NCBI GenBank assembly: GCA_023665805.1
Contig: JAMPDJ010000011.1
Span: forward strand, 35,979-99,978
DNA: 64,000 nt
From: Bacteroides sp.
GTDB lineage: Bacteria > Bacteroidota > Bacteroidia > Bacteroidales > Bacteroidaceae
Reading direction: 5' to 3'
In this document: one piece after another, positions 36,284 to 44,663 of the stretch
How the letters are laid out: each line of letters starts with the position of its first letter
How positions within the stretch are numbered: position 1 is the first letter of the stretch
The notes under the pieces: model-generated
The model's database searches: none
The model's input: the letters and a program-made list of their open reading frames with translations, nothing else
Told to the model about the DNA's origin: nothing
Program-made: the position numbers and the translations under genes

Positions 36284-36789
36284 AACAATTCTTATTTCTA
36301 CTGATAACCCTCCTTGCAATAGCGTCTTGCAATAGTGGTCATAACAATCCTCCGGTGCAATTGTCAACAGCCTCGTCCAAAGCGGATAAGGGCATAAGTG
36401 TCTCCTATTCAGAGATGAACGGAGTAAAGACAATACCTGTGAAGTTGAACGGTGTGTCCATGGAGGCTATTTATGACTCCGGGTGTTCTGGTGTTCATAT
36501 GTCGTTGTTGGAACTTCAGACCCTGCTGAAGAATGGAAAGGTGTCAGAAGACGATGTAGTAGGTACAAGTACCTCCATGATGGCAGATGGTAGTTACATG
36601 GAGAACATAGATGTCATTATAAACGAGATAGAAATAGGTGGCAAGGACGGTATCGTGATACATGATGTCAGGGCTTCTGTATCATTAAATATAGATGCTC
36701 CGTTGCTGTTGGGCAATGCTGTCTTTGATCAGGTTGCTTCAGTGGAAGTGGATAATGTGGGGCAGGTAATCAAATTCAAACGCAATTAG
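36280..36789 (+). CDS. Lipid-anchored retropepsin-like aspartic protease
   Basis: A 169-residue protein with lipoprotein signal (MKQFLFLLITLLAIASC, acylated Cys near 17). The mature domain has the layout of the single-domain retroviral-type aspartyl proteases: strand VKLNGVSMEAIYDSGCSGVHMS with catalytic Asp in DSG (the usual form is DTG or DSG), a flap-like region, then LNIDAPLLLGNAVFDQV, which fits the conserved hydrophobic-hydrophobic-G motif. Such proteins act as homodimers. It sits between the two paralogous membrane proteins, with overlap upstream and a 3-base gap downstream. It would act in the periplasm or at the membrane, perhaps clipping a system component. Confidence 0.78.
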   Translation: MKQFLFLLITLLAIASCNSGHNNPPVQLSTASSKADKGISVSYSEMNGVKTIPVKLNGVSMEAIYDSGCSGVHMSLLELQTLLKNGKVSEDDVVGTSTSMMADGSYMENIDVIINEIEIGGKDGIVIHDVRASVSLNIDAPLLLGNAVFDQVASVEVDNVGQVIKFKRN

Positions 36790-36792
36790 AGC

Positions 36793-38136
36793 ATGACAGT
36801 ATATCTGTTTGGAGAATTTTGCAACGGATACACACAGTATCCGGATGATGAGTCAAGCAAAGTTTTTCAGAAACTATTGTCCGTAGTTAAGGCTAATACA
36901 CAGATTGTGATCCGCAGGGACGGCAATCTGATGTATTATGCTTACATACGCAAGTTGTCCGAGCGTCAATACTGTGGTATGTGTATTGTGGAAGCTGGAC
37001 GGTATTATACCAATGTGAACAGGCTCTTTCCTGTCTTTGAGGAATGTATAGAGCAGATGGCCTACAGAGGCAGGATAATACATTTTGACTCCAACGGGAA
37101 CTTGGCAACGCAGGTGAATAAACTGTATCAGCAAGCCCAGGACGTCTTCTTTGCCTGTTCATGTTTGAGTTCCTCTCTCCGCGGTATTGTTCAGTTGCTG
37201 CAGCAACTGCCGCCTGTCAATTATTCCGTTTCTCCGTATTCTGTCAACTATTGCAGCTCGGACGATAAACCGGATGCCATAGCATACTCTTCATATACAT
37301 TCGGCACAACAGTGGTCTTGAAGGACAAAGACTACAATACGGTGCAGTATAATAGTTACAGGAGCGTGCTGGGCAGGCTCAGTGCCTGCAATCAATCACT
37401 AACGGCAGAGAATGCACGACTGCAAAAGGAAAAGCGACAGATTCTTAGGCAGAAGAAACAAATCAAGACTGTGATATTCCTTGCCTTAATCGTGGCATTC
37501 TGTGCATGGTGGATTGTTGGCCTGTGTGGAAGAATAGATAGTGTACGGAAATCACTTGATTATTCTGATGATATGATAAGTGCACTCAAAGACTCTATAA
37601 TGCTAAAGGCGAATAGTCTTCTGAATATGCAGGCAAAGGTAGATAGTATGTATGGGGAAATACTTTGCCTTAATGAAAATATTGACGCAGAAAGAGCACG
37701 AAGGGAGAGAGTTGACAGCAATTTCTGTTCCTTCAAAGAATCGGTATCGTCTTCTTTCCCGATATTGGTAACTAATATAGAAATCGCCAATATATATAAA
37801 GACGGCAGAATAGAGACCGGTTACGGGTATTCTATAGAGAGTTCTCGTTCGATGTTCTTGCGTCCAAAGATTACATATACAGGTATAAGGACGGGTGAGG
37901 ATATAACATTATACTATAAATTATATGACGAATATGGTGAATTGTTTCGTGTTAACTCTGCTCCGGAGGGATATTCAATGGGTGGTAAGACGTATGTTTA
38001 CAGTGGGAGCGGAAATACATATGCATTCTTAGGAATAGGTGGAGAAGACAAAGGACATTGGCGTAAGGGGAAATACAAATGCGAGATATGGTATGCCGAC
38101 AAATGTTTAATGTCAAAAACATTTATAATAAACTAA
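36793..38136 (+). CDS. Adaptor domain - coiled coil - membrane - Ig-like protein (paralogue 2)
   Basis: A 447-residue protein. The N-terminal domain (1-130: MTVYLFGEF, LMYYAYIRKLSERQY, YYTNVNRLFPVFEECIEQM) is paralogous to that at 34,886. A coiled coil (195-225), one membrane segment (about 225-245), a second coiled coil (245-310) and a C-terminal beta-sandwich-like domain (325-447: ITYTGIRTGEDITLYYKLYDEYG) follow. The C-terminal half should be periplasmic. It is the last gene of the operon; a candidate terminator/sRNA region follows. The two paralogues could form a hetero-oligomer with the GTPase on the cytoplasmic face. Function unknown. Confidence 0.72.
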   Translation: MTVYLFGEFCNGYTQYPDDESSKVFQKLLSVVKANTQIVIRRDGNLMYYAYIRKLSERQYCGMCIVEAGRYYTNVNRLFPVFEECIEQMAYRGRIIHFDSNGNLATQVNKLYQQAQDVFFACSCLSSSLRGIVQLLQQLPPVNYSVSPYSVNYCSSDDKPDAIAYSSYTFGTTVVLKDKDYNTVQYNSYRSVLGRLSACNQSLTAENARLQKEKRQILRQKKQIKTVIFLALIVAFCAWWIVGLCGRIDSVRKSLDYSDDMISALKDSIMLKANSLLNMQAKVDSMYGEILCLNENIDAERARRERVDSNFCSFKESVSSSFPILVTNIEIANIYKDGRIETGYGYSIESSRSMFLRPKITYTGIRTGEDITLYYKLYDEYGELFRVNSAPEGYSMGGKTYVYSGSGNTYAFLGIGGEDKGHWRKGKYKCEIWYADKCLMSKTFIIN

Positions 38137-38241
38137 ATATGCGGGCAAAAAGCTTTTAGAAGAGGACAGCTGTGGGTATAGACGTGTTGATATACTGACC
38201 GAGGGCCGGCATAGTTGTTATGCGTGCTCGCAAAGCAAGCC

Positions 38242-38346
38242 AAAAACTCTGCTCCTTGTAAGGAAAGCATGCGTTGCACTTCCACAAGGAGCAGAGGCGA
38301 TCAACCTATATATCCTAAACTACTATTTCCGGCTCTTGGTCTTTCT
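38242..38346 (-). ncRNA. Candidate small RNA of about 105 nt
   Basis: On the minus strand a -7 box TAACTTTG (38353-38360) predicts a start near 38346. A perfect 13-bp stem, ACAAGGAGCAGAG with CTCTGCTCCTTGT (38284-38296 and 38247-38259), followed by TTTTT (38242-38246) would end it. The hairpin has a 24-base loop. No ORF fits. It converges on the 3' end of the novel operon without overlapping its last gene. Family not recognised. The remaining bases 38,137-38,241 and 38,361-38,480 show nothing I can assign. Confidence 0.45.
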
Positions 38347-38480
38347 CCTCTGCAAAGTTATGGTTTGCATGTTACTTTTGGCTGAACTATATTTGCATTG
38401 TATGACAGGATATTTGCAAGATGCCCTCGCGTATCAATTCCGGCACGGGCAATGTCATGCGGATATGGTATAAGACAAGA

Positions 38481-38519
38481 AAAGGAGGCGGTTCCCATTT
38501 TTAGGGAACCGCCTCCTTT
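38481..38519. terminator. Strong terminator of the CoA-transferase gene
   Basis: AAAGGAGGCGGTTCCC (38481-38496) pairs perfectly with GGGAACCGCCTCCTTT (38504-38519). The minus strand continues TTTTCTTGTCTT, so it acts at least in that direction. Confidence 0.85.
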
Positions 38520-38556
38520 CAAGGTGACACATTATATGTAATAATATGTGTAATTC

Positions 38557-40068
38557 TTATTTGAGATACTCGGCCAGGTTGGTGTTTCGCATGTCGCCTG
38601 TGCGCTGGAAAGTGTCGTGCATGGCGAATGCGGCCGATAGGCAGTGGTGGGTGTGGCCGGCGTTCTTCTGGGCAAAGCGCAGGTAATCCTGCAACATGGG
38701 CCGATAGTCCGGGTGAGCCACCTTGATGAGTTCCTGGGCCTTCTGCATGTCGCTCTTGCGGCGCAGGTCGGCTACTCCGTATTCCGTGATGACGGCGTCT
38801 ATGAAGTGGTTGGTATGGTCTATGTGGCTGGCAAAAGGCACAATGCTGCTTATGGCACCTCCCTTGGTGGTGGAACCGCAGGTAAAGATGCTTAGGTAGG
38901 CATTGTTGGTGAAGTCGGCACTGCCGCCCAGTCCGTTCATCATCTTGGTACCGCAAATCTTGGTACTGTTGACATGACCGTAGATGTCGCACTCTATGGC
39001 GGTGTTCAACGAGCAGACGCCTATGCGGGCAATGACTTCGGGGCAGTTGCTTATTTCCGATGGACGAAGCACCATCTTGTCCTTGAAGAAATCGATGTCG
39101 CGATAGATGCCCTCCAGGCATTCGTTTGTCACGGTCAGTGAGCAGGCACTGGCACTGAGGACGCGGCCGTCGCGCATCAGCTGTACGGGAGCGTCCTGAA
39201 GTACTTCGGTATAGATGTTGAAGTTTGGCACTTCGGGGCACTGTCCCAAGGCACCCAGCACGGCGTTGGCACCGCTGCCTACACCACTTTGCAGATTAAG
39301 GAAGCTTTTGGGGATGAGGCCCTTGTGCATGTTGTCCAAGAGGAAGTCTGCCACGTTCTGGCCAATCTGTGTGGTGATAGGGTCGGCATCCTTGAATCCG
39401 CGGGCTTCGTCGGGGATGTTGCATTCTATTACGCCGACTATGCGGTCGGCATCCACCTCGATATATGGCTTGCCTATGCGGTCGGAAGCCTTGGTGATCA
39501 TGATTGGGGTACGGAAAGGATGGTCTTCTATCTCATAGACATCGTGTATGCCCTTGCTCTGTGGAGAGTGGAAAGCGTTGAGTTCTATGATGATGCCACG
39601 TTTGGCCAGACGGCACACGGTGGGGCTGATGCCACCTGCGGCTGTGAGGTATATGTGAGCCTTGGAACCAACCTTCTCTATGGCGCAGGCTTCTATGATA
39701 GCCCAATCCAGTTCTCCCAGATAGCCTTGGCGCAACTGTGTGGCCAGGTTGCTGAGGTTGAGGTCGTGATAGTTTATCTCATTCTGGTTTACATGCTTGC
39801 GGAAGTCGGCATTGGTCGTGTATGGCGTGCGGAAGTCTATGGCCTGTGCATTGGACAATGCCCCGTCGCAACTCTGCCCCGTGCTGGCACCAGTGATGAC
39901 ATTGATCTTGTATGGGCGGCCTGCGGCATGTTCGGCCTCGGCCTTCTTTGCTATCTCGGCCGGTGTGCACTTGGGTGCGCCGGCCGGCGTAAATCCACTC
40001 AAACCGATGGTCTGGCCATTCTCGACGAGTGCTGCGGCTTCGGCAGCAGTGATTCTGTTAAATTCCAT
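38557..40068 (-). CDS. Acetyl-CoA hydrolase/transferase family protein (CoA transferase)
   Basis: A 503-residue class I CoA-transferase of the Cat1/Ach1 type. Landmarks are GLSGFTPAGAPK, VITGASTGQSCDGAL, the Glu-containing LIPKSFLNLQSGVGSGANAV region, IGVCSLNTAIECDIYGHVNS and TEYGVADLRRKS. These enzymes move CoA between acetate, succinate or propionate, matching a succinate and acetate fermenter. I use the ATG at 40068 (MEFNRITAAEAAAL), the conserved start; 40125 is a longer alternative. It lies 53 bases after yidD and ends at a strong terminator. Confidence 0.9.
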   Translation of the reverse strand: MEFNRITAAEAAALVENGQTIGLSGFTPAGAPKCTPAEIAKKAEAEHAAGRPYKINVITGASTGQSCDGALSNAQAIDFRTPYTTNADFRKHVNQNEINYHDLNLSNLATQLRQGYLGELDWAIIEACAIEKVGSKAHIYLTAAGGISPTVCRLAKRGIIIELNAFHSPQSKGIHDVYEIEDHPFRTPIMITKASDRIGKPYIEVDADRIVGVIECNIPDEARGFKDADPITTQIGQNVADFLLDNMHKGLIPKSFLNLQSGVGSGANAVLGALGQCPEVPNFNIYTEVLQDAPVQLMRDGRVLSASACSLTVTNECLEGIYRDIDFFKDKMVLRPSEISNCPEVIARIGVCSLNTAIECDIYGHVNSTKICGTKMMNGLGGSADFTNNAYLSIFTCGSTTKGGAISSIVPFASHIDHTNHFIDAVITEYGVADLRRKSDMQKAQELIKVAHPDYRPMLQDYLRFAQKNAGHTHHCLSAAFAMHDTFQRTGDMRNTNLAEYLK

Positions 40069-40121
40069 GTGTGTATCGATTGTTTGTTGATTTATGGTAA
40101 TGTTTTCTGTTGTCTCCGGGG

Positions 40122-40352
40122 TCAAGGTACGGGGTCATATCCATGTCCGCCCCAAGGATGGCAACGCAATATCCGGCGTATTGCCAGGTATAGCCCTTTG
40201 AACGGGCCGTGTTTGCGCAATGCTTCGATGGCATATTGGCTGCATGTGGGAGTGAAACGACAGGATGGAGGCGTAAGCGGGGATATGCACACCTGATAGA
40301 AGCGGATGGGCAGAATCAGTATTTGGCTTAGCATGCGCAGTATCGTATTCAT
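40122..40352 (-). CDS. yidD: YidD, membrane protein insertion efficiency factor
   Basis: A 76-residue protein with the family signature: an amphipathic N-terminus ([13 protein letters not shown]), then [18 protein letters not shown] and [15 protein letters not shown]. It assists YidC-dependent insertion at the inner membrane. It starts 3 bases after the rnpA stop; the rnpA-yidD pairing is conserved across bacteria. Confidence 0.95.
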   Translation of the reverse strand: MNTILRMLSQILILPIRFYQVCISPLTPPSCRFTPTCSQYAIEALRKHGPFKGLYLAIRRILRCHPWGGHGYDPVP

Positions 40353-40355
40353 TCC

Positions 40356-40817
40356 TTAGTCTTGGGTTTGCTCCCCGGTGGTGGCCTGGTCCTTTCCGGA
40401 AGGTATGGCTTGCGTGTGTCGGACTTGTGCTCTTTCTTGCATTCCGGCGTGTGCTATCTTGTTCAGCAGTGATACCATTCTTTCCTGCACAAGACAGGAG
40501 GGTTGCAGACGGTCGGTGAGCCAGATGAATGCCAGGTCCATACCCTGTGAGGGGTTGGACGGGGAAACCAATATGTCCTTGTGCAGGCGATACTGTTCAC
40601 GCAGTTGCCGTTTCACTCTGTTGCGGTCTACGGCATGGTGGAAACGCTTTTTAGAAACAGAAACGAGGATGCGGGTGCCCGCTTCCTCGGTATGCTTGAA
40701 GACTGCGCGTATGGGATAGACCGACAGGGACATGCTGCCGGTGCTCGAGAAGAGCGCGTCTATGGCCTTGCGGCTGCATAGCCGTTCCTTCTTGCTCAAA
40801 CCGCGTCCATTATCCAT
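40356..40817 (-). CDS. rnpA: Ribonuclease P protein component
   Basis: A 153-residue basic protein that, with RNase P RNA, matures tRNA 5' ends. The RNR motif is clear (HHAVDRNRVKRQLREQYR, about residues 60-77). The core ends near 120 and a polar C-terminal tail of about 30 residues is added. It overlaps hemD by 8 bases and is followed closely by yidD. Confidence 0.93.
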   Translation of the reverse strand: MDNGRGLSKKERLCSRKAIDALFSSTGSMSLSVYPIRAVFKHTEEAGTRILVSVSKKRFHHAVDRNRVKRQLREQYRLHKDILVSPSNPSQGMDLAFIWLTDRLQPSCLVQERMVSLLNKIAHAGMQERAQVRHTQAIPSGKDQATTGEQTQD

Positions 40818-41553
40818 TATTCTGTTTCAGGTAGGCATCCAATGCTGCCGTGATGCTGGGGTATTCGGGGGTGGGAGCCTGCAGGTCCAGGCGCAATCCT
40901 GCCTCTTCCACGCTCTTGGCTGTGGCCGGGCCGAAAGTGGCGATGATGGTATCCCCCTGTTCATAGTCGGGATCGTTCTTCAGCAAGGACTGTATTCCGC
41001 TCGGGCTGAAGAAGACCAGCATGTCGTAGTCGTTGAGTTCGTCCTTGGCGAATTCCGTGCTCACCGTACGGTACATCACGCCGCAGGTATAGGAGATGCC
41101 CTTGGCATCGAGCATGTTGGTGAATTCGTCGCTGTGCACGTCGCTTTGCGGGATGAAGTATTTGTCGGTCTTGTGCTTGAGTATGAGCGGCATGAGATCG
41201 CCTATTTTGCCGGTTTCACCGAAGAATACCTTGCGTTTGCGATACTGGACGTACTTCTGTATGTAGTGCGAGATGGTTTCCGTGATGCAGAAATATTTGA
41301 TGTTCTCGGGAATCTCTACACGCATTTCCTGGCAAAGCGAGAAAAAGTTGTCAATAGCATGACGACTGGTGAAAATGATGGCGGTGTGGTCCAGGATGTT
41401 GATGCGTTGTGCACGGAATTCACGTGGAGTGAGGCTTTCTACCTTGATGAACGGGCGGAAGACCATCTCTACCTTGTGTTTGCGCATTATATCATAATAA
41501 GGAGACTTCTCCGATGAAGGCTTGGGCTGTGAAACCAAAATCTTCTTTATCAT
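40810..41553 (-). CDS. hemD: Uroporphyrinogen-III synthase
   Basis: A 247-residue two-lobed protein of the HemD family: FTSRHAIDNFF, KRKVFFGETGKIGDL, YRTVSTEF and FFSPSGIQSLL with IIATFGPATAKSVEEAGL. It closes hydroxymethylbilane to uroporphyrinogen III in tetrapyrrole synthesis. It starts 12 bases after the DUF4271 stop and overlaps rnpA, an arrangement common in Bacteroidetes. Confidence 0.88.
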   Translation of the reverse strand: MIKKILVSQPKPSSEKSPYYDIMRKHKVEMVFRPFIKVESLTPREFRAQRINILDHTAIIFTSRHAIDNFFSLCQEMRVEIPENIKYFCITETISHYIQKYVQYRKRKVFFGETGKIGDLMPLILKHKTDKYFIPQSDVHSDEFTNMLDAKGISYTCGVMYRTVSTEFAKDELNDYDMLVFFSPSGIQSLLKNDPDYEQGDTIIATFGPATAKSVEEAGLRLDLQAPTPEYPSITAALDAYLKQNNG

Positions 41554-41565
41554 AATCGTTCTATG

Positions 41566-42465
41566 TCAAAATGTTATTGTCAAATAGTCCGTGACACTGT
41601 GCAAAGCGACCCACAGAGCCAGAAAGGGCATGATTTCGAGGCCACAAAGGTACGACAATAAATGCAGAAAGCAATAAAATTTGGGTAGAAATATCGCGAA
41701 AGCCTTGTATAATAGCAGTATTTTGGCCACTGCCACAACGGCTAATCCGGCCAGTAATGTCGGCTTTGCAGGCATGTCGAAATATATTCCGGCCGCCGCG
41801 ACAGGCAATAGAACGACCGTTTCGGCTATGAGCAGGAAATTATAATCGAGGTGCCAGAGCCGCCTGGCGCCTTTGTCAAAGAAGATCCAGTTTATGAATG
41901 CCGACAACATTCTTTTTGTCAGGAACATCATGGCAAAGCATCCTGCATACACTACCGTCAGGCCATGCAACGGGATGACGCATGTCGACAGGTCGCTGGT
42001 GTTTTGGGCGTAGTAGTGCAGTGCAAACAGGCTTCCTGTAATGCAGAGCAGCAGGTATGTCGCAAGAATGGTGCCGGTAGGCGGAATGTCCTTGTCGTTT
42101 TGGGAACTCTCGTTGCTGCCTGAGGCTGCATAGAAGAAGTTCTTTGCCCTCATGTACAGAAATCTTCGTGTGGAATTCAGCAGCACCGATGTCATGGCAA
42201 GGCACAGGATAAGCGTAGCCAGGATAACGTCATAGTGGATGCGCGGTTGTACCAAAGGTTCCGGAGCGATGCCGTATTGCCGTACGGGCAGTTCCGGATG
42301 CAGCAGCCTGTTGCCTTTGAAGAATCCCGGGTCGTATTCCAGTTTCAGTCCTGGCAGGGTGTATGGCAGCCGGCCCTTTAGTCCCGGAATGCACAATGTA
42401 TCCGCCGCAGCCGCGTGGATGCGCGGTTGCGGCAGAGGGTTTGTCGTATCTTGCGGCATGGTCAT
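41566..42465 (-). CDS. DUF4271 multi-pass membrane protein
   Basis: A 299-residue protein. A Pro-rich N-terminal 75 residues precede six or so hydrophobic segments from about residue 80 (DVILATLILCLAMTSVLL) to the C-terminus. A short polar loop (SNESSQNDKDIPP) lies after the first segment. In Bacteroidetes this family is regularly encoded just upstream of hemD, as here (12 bases). The function is unknown. An ATG two codons later is an equally good start. Confidence 0.82.
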   Translation of the reverse strand: MTMPQDTTNPLPQPRIHAAAADTLCIPGLKGRLPYTLPGLKLEYDPGFFKGNRLLHPELPVRQYGIAPEPLVQPRIHYDVILATLILCLAMTSVLLNSTRRFLYMRAKNFFYAASGSNESSQNDKDIPPTGTILATYLLLCITGSLFALHYYAQNTSDLSTCVIPLHGLTVVYAGCFAMMFLTKRMLSAFINWIFFDKGARRLWHLDYNFLLIAETVVLLPVAAAGIYFDMPAKPTLLAGLAVVAVAKILLLYKAFAIFLPKFYCFLHLLSYLCGLEIMPFLALWVALHSVTDYLTITF

Positions 42466-42489
42466 CGGCAGGTGCTGTTTGCCCGTGTG

Positions 42490-43071
42490 TTATGTCAGTT
42501 TGGCAAATCGTCTTGCCCCGGCATCCCACATGGGGGTGTTCATGGCCAGCTCCAGGGCTTCCTGTGGAGTGCGGGCTACGACGAATGTGGCCATGTGCTC
42601 CTGGCCGAGGAATTTCTCTTTCATTCCCTTTTCAAGGAAGGAAATCAGTCCGTCATAATAGCCGTCGGTGTTCAGCAGGACAATAGGCTTGAGATGGATG
42701 CCCAGCTGTTTCCATGTAATCAGTTCGCTCAGTTCGGCCAGCGTGCCCAGTCCGCCCGCCAGCACTATGCCGGCATCGGACAGTTCCGCCATCTTCTGCT
42801 GGCGTGTGTGCATGTCCGCGGTCTCTATCAGCCGTGTCATCTTGGTGTAATGCCAGTTTTCCTCTATCATGAAAGATGGTATCACCCCTATGGCCTGTCC
42901 GCCGGCCTCCATGCATGCGTCCGCCGTGGCCTTCATCAGCCCCATGTTGCCGGCGCCGTTTATCACCGTCATGCCGCGTTCTCCTATCAGGCGGCCCAAT
43001 TCCCGGGCTGCGTCAAAGTACTTCCCGGGAATCAGGTCGCTGCTGGCGCAATATATGCAGATGTTCTTCAT
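42490..43071 (-). CDS. LOG family protein (nucleotide 5'-monophosphate phosphoribohydrolase-like)
   Basis: A 193-residue Rossmann-like protein of the TIGR00730/LOG family: MKNICIYCASS start, NGAGNMGLMKATADAC (a GGGxxGLMG variant) and MHTRQQKM (the MHxRK-type loop). The catalytic GGxGTxxE motif reads LAGGLGTLAEL, with Ala where Pro is usual. Family members cleave nucleoside monophosphates to the base and ribose 5-phosphate. It is 24 bases upstream of the DUF4271 gene and probably starts the LOG-DUF4271-hemD-rnpA-yidD run. Confidence 0.87.
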   Translation of the reverse strand: MKNICIYCASSDLIPGKYFDAARELGRLIGERGMTVINGAGNMGLMKATADACMEAGGQAIGVIPSFMIEENWHYTKMTRLIETADMHTRQQKMAELSDAGIVLAGGLGTLAELSELITWKQLGIHLKPIVLLNTDGYYDGLISFLEKGMKEKFLGQEHMATFVVARTPQEALELAMNTPMWDAGARRFAKLT

Positions 43072-43133
43072 ATATGCAAGTCAAGGATATGTATATATAA
43101 TAATGTAATAAGGTATAGTGGAAGAACGCGGGC

Positions 43134-44393
43134 CTACAATCCGAAGGCCTTGCGTATCTCTTCCACGTAGTCCAGCTTCTCCCATGTGAAGAGTTCCACC
43201 TCCATGGTCTTCCTGCCGGTGTTGTAGTTGGACTCGAAGGTCTTGGTCACCATGCGAGGCTCCCTGCCCATATGGCCGTATGCCGCCGTTTCCTCGTATA
43301 TCGGGTTGCGCAGTTTCAGGCGTTGCTCTATGGCATAGGGGCGCAGGTCGAAGATGTCCTTTATCTTGCACGCTATCTCCCCGTCGGTCATGTCCACATG
43401 GGCACGGCCGTAGGTGTTGACGCATATGCTCACGGGTTCGGCCACCCCTATGGCGTATGAGATTTGCACCAGCATCTCGTCCGCCACTCCGGCCGCCACC
43501 ATGTTCTTGGCTATGTGTCTTGCCGCGTAGGCTGCCGAACGGTCCACCTTGGAGGGGTCCTTGCCGCTGAATGCGCCTCCTCCGTGCGCACCCTTGCCGC
43601 CGTATGTGTCCACGATGATTTTGCGTCCCGTGAGACCCGTGTCGCCGTGGGGGCCTCCGATGACGAACTTGCCCGTGGGATTCACGTGATAGGTGATGTC
43701 GTCGTTGAAGAGGGCCAGGATTCTCGTGTCCGTGATGGTCTCCTTCACCCGGGGTATGAGTATGTTTGTCACGTCGTGGCGTATCTGCTGCTGCATGGCC
43801 TCGTCTGTGGCAAACTCGTCGTGCTGCGTGCTCACCACGATGGTGTCTATGCGCACGGGCACGTTCCGGTCGTCGTACTCGATGGTCACCTGGCTCTTGG
43901 AGTCGGGGCGCAGGTACGTCATCACCTTGCCCTCGCGGCGTATGTCGGCCAGCACCCTCAGCAACCTGTGGCTCAGGTCGAGGCTCAGTGGCATGTAGTT
44001 CCCGGTCTCGTTCGTGGCGTAGCCGAACATCATGCCCTGGTCTCCGGCCCCCTGGTTCTCGCGCTCCTCGCGCTCCACGCCGCGGTTGATGTCTCCGCTC
44101 TGTTCGTGTATCGCGCTGAACACTCCGCAGGAGTTGCCGTCGAACATGTACTCGCTCTTGGTGTAGCCTATGCGGTTGATCACCTCGCGTGCTATGCGCT
44201 GCAGGTCCACGTAGGCCTTGGTCTTTATTTCTCCGGCCAGCACCACCTGTCCTGTAGTGACCAGTGTCTCGCAAGCCACCTTTGACTCTGGGTCAAAGGC
44301 AAGCAGTTTGTCCAACACGGCGTCGCTGATCTGGTCGGCCACTTTGTCGGGATGTCCCTCGGAAACGGATTCGGAAGTGAAAAGGTAACCCAT
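43134..44393 (-). CDS. metK: S-adenosylmethionine synthetase
   Basis: A 419-residue enzyme making SAM from ATP and methionine. Signatures are [17 protein letters not shown] at the N-terminus, [12 protein letters not shown] near 120 (ATP-binding hexapeptide) and [16 protein letters not shown] near 270. The length is typical of Bacteroidales, slightly longer than the E. coli enzyme. A full-consensus promoter lies about 170 bases upstream. I saw no SAM riboswitch in the leader. Confidence 0.97.
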   Translation of the reverse strand: MGYLFTSESVSEGHPDKVADQISDAVLDKLLAFDPESKVACETLVTTGQVVLAGEIKTKAYVDLQRIAREVINRIGYTKSEYMFDGNSCGVFSAIHEQSGDINRGVEREERENQGAGDQGMMFGYATNETGNYMPLSLDLSHRLLRVLADIRREGKVMTYLRPDSKSQVTIEYDDRNVPVRIDTIVVSTQHDEFATDEAMQQQIRHDVTNILIPRVKETITDTRILALFNDDITYHVNPTGKFVIGGPHGDTGLTGRKIIVDTYGGKGAHGGGAFSGKDPSKVDRSAAYAARHIAKNMVAAGVADEMLVQISYAIGVAEPVSICVNTYGRAHVDMTDGEIACKIKDIFDLRPYAIEQRLKLRNPIYEETAAYGHMGREPRMVTKTFESNYNTGRKTMEVELFTWEKLDYVEEIRKAFGL

Positions 44394-44561
44394 AATGCTT
44401 AATAATTAAATGTTTTTAATTAGTAATTGTATGGGGAAAGAAATAGGGCGGAATGCCTCGAAGTCCCCCGCCGGTGCGTCGGCCGGGTCTTCTCTTTTAG
44501 CATTTTTTTCTGTGGTTGCAAGCAGCCCAAATCTATCCACATGTATCATATAAATCTCCTG

Positions 44562-44593
44562 CAAAGGTACGGATAAATACTTTATCGGCCAAA
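44562..44593 (-). promoter_or_regulatory. metK promoter
   Basis: On the minus strand TTTG (44590-44593) and TACCTTTG (44562-44569) are separated by 20 bases, a full consensus match. Confidence 0.85.
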
Positions 44594-44663
44594 TGTATTG
44601 CCTGTAAAGTACTGCGCAATCCGCTTTTTGTCTTCTTCTTTTGCCTTCTTCGGCATATGCTGC

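Noticed and set aside
44400..44560. SAM riboswitch before metK
   Set aside because: No SAM-I or SAM-II core motifs could be read in the 160-base leader.
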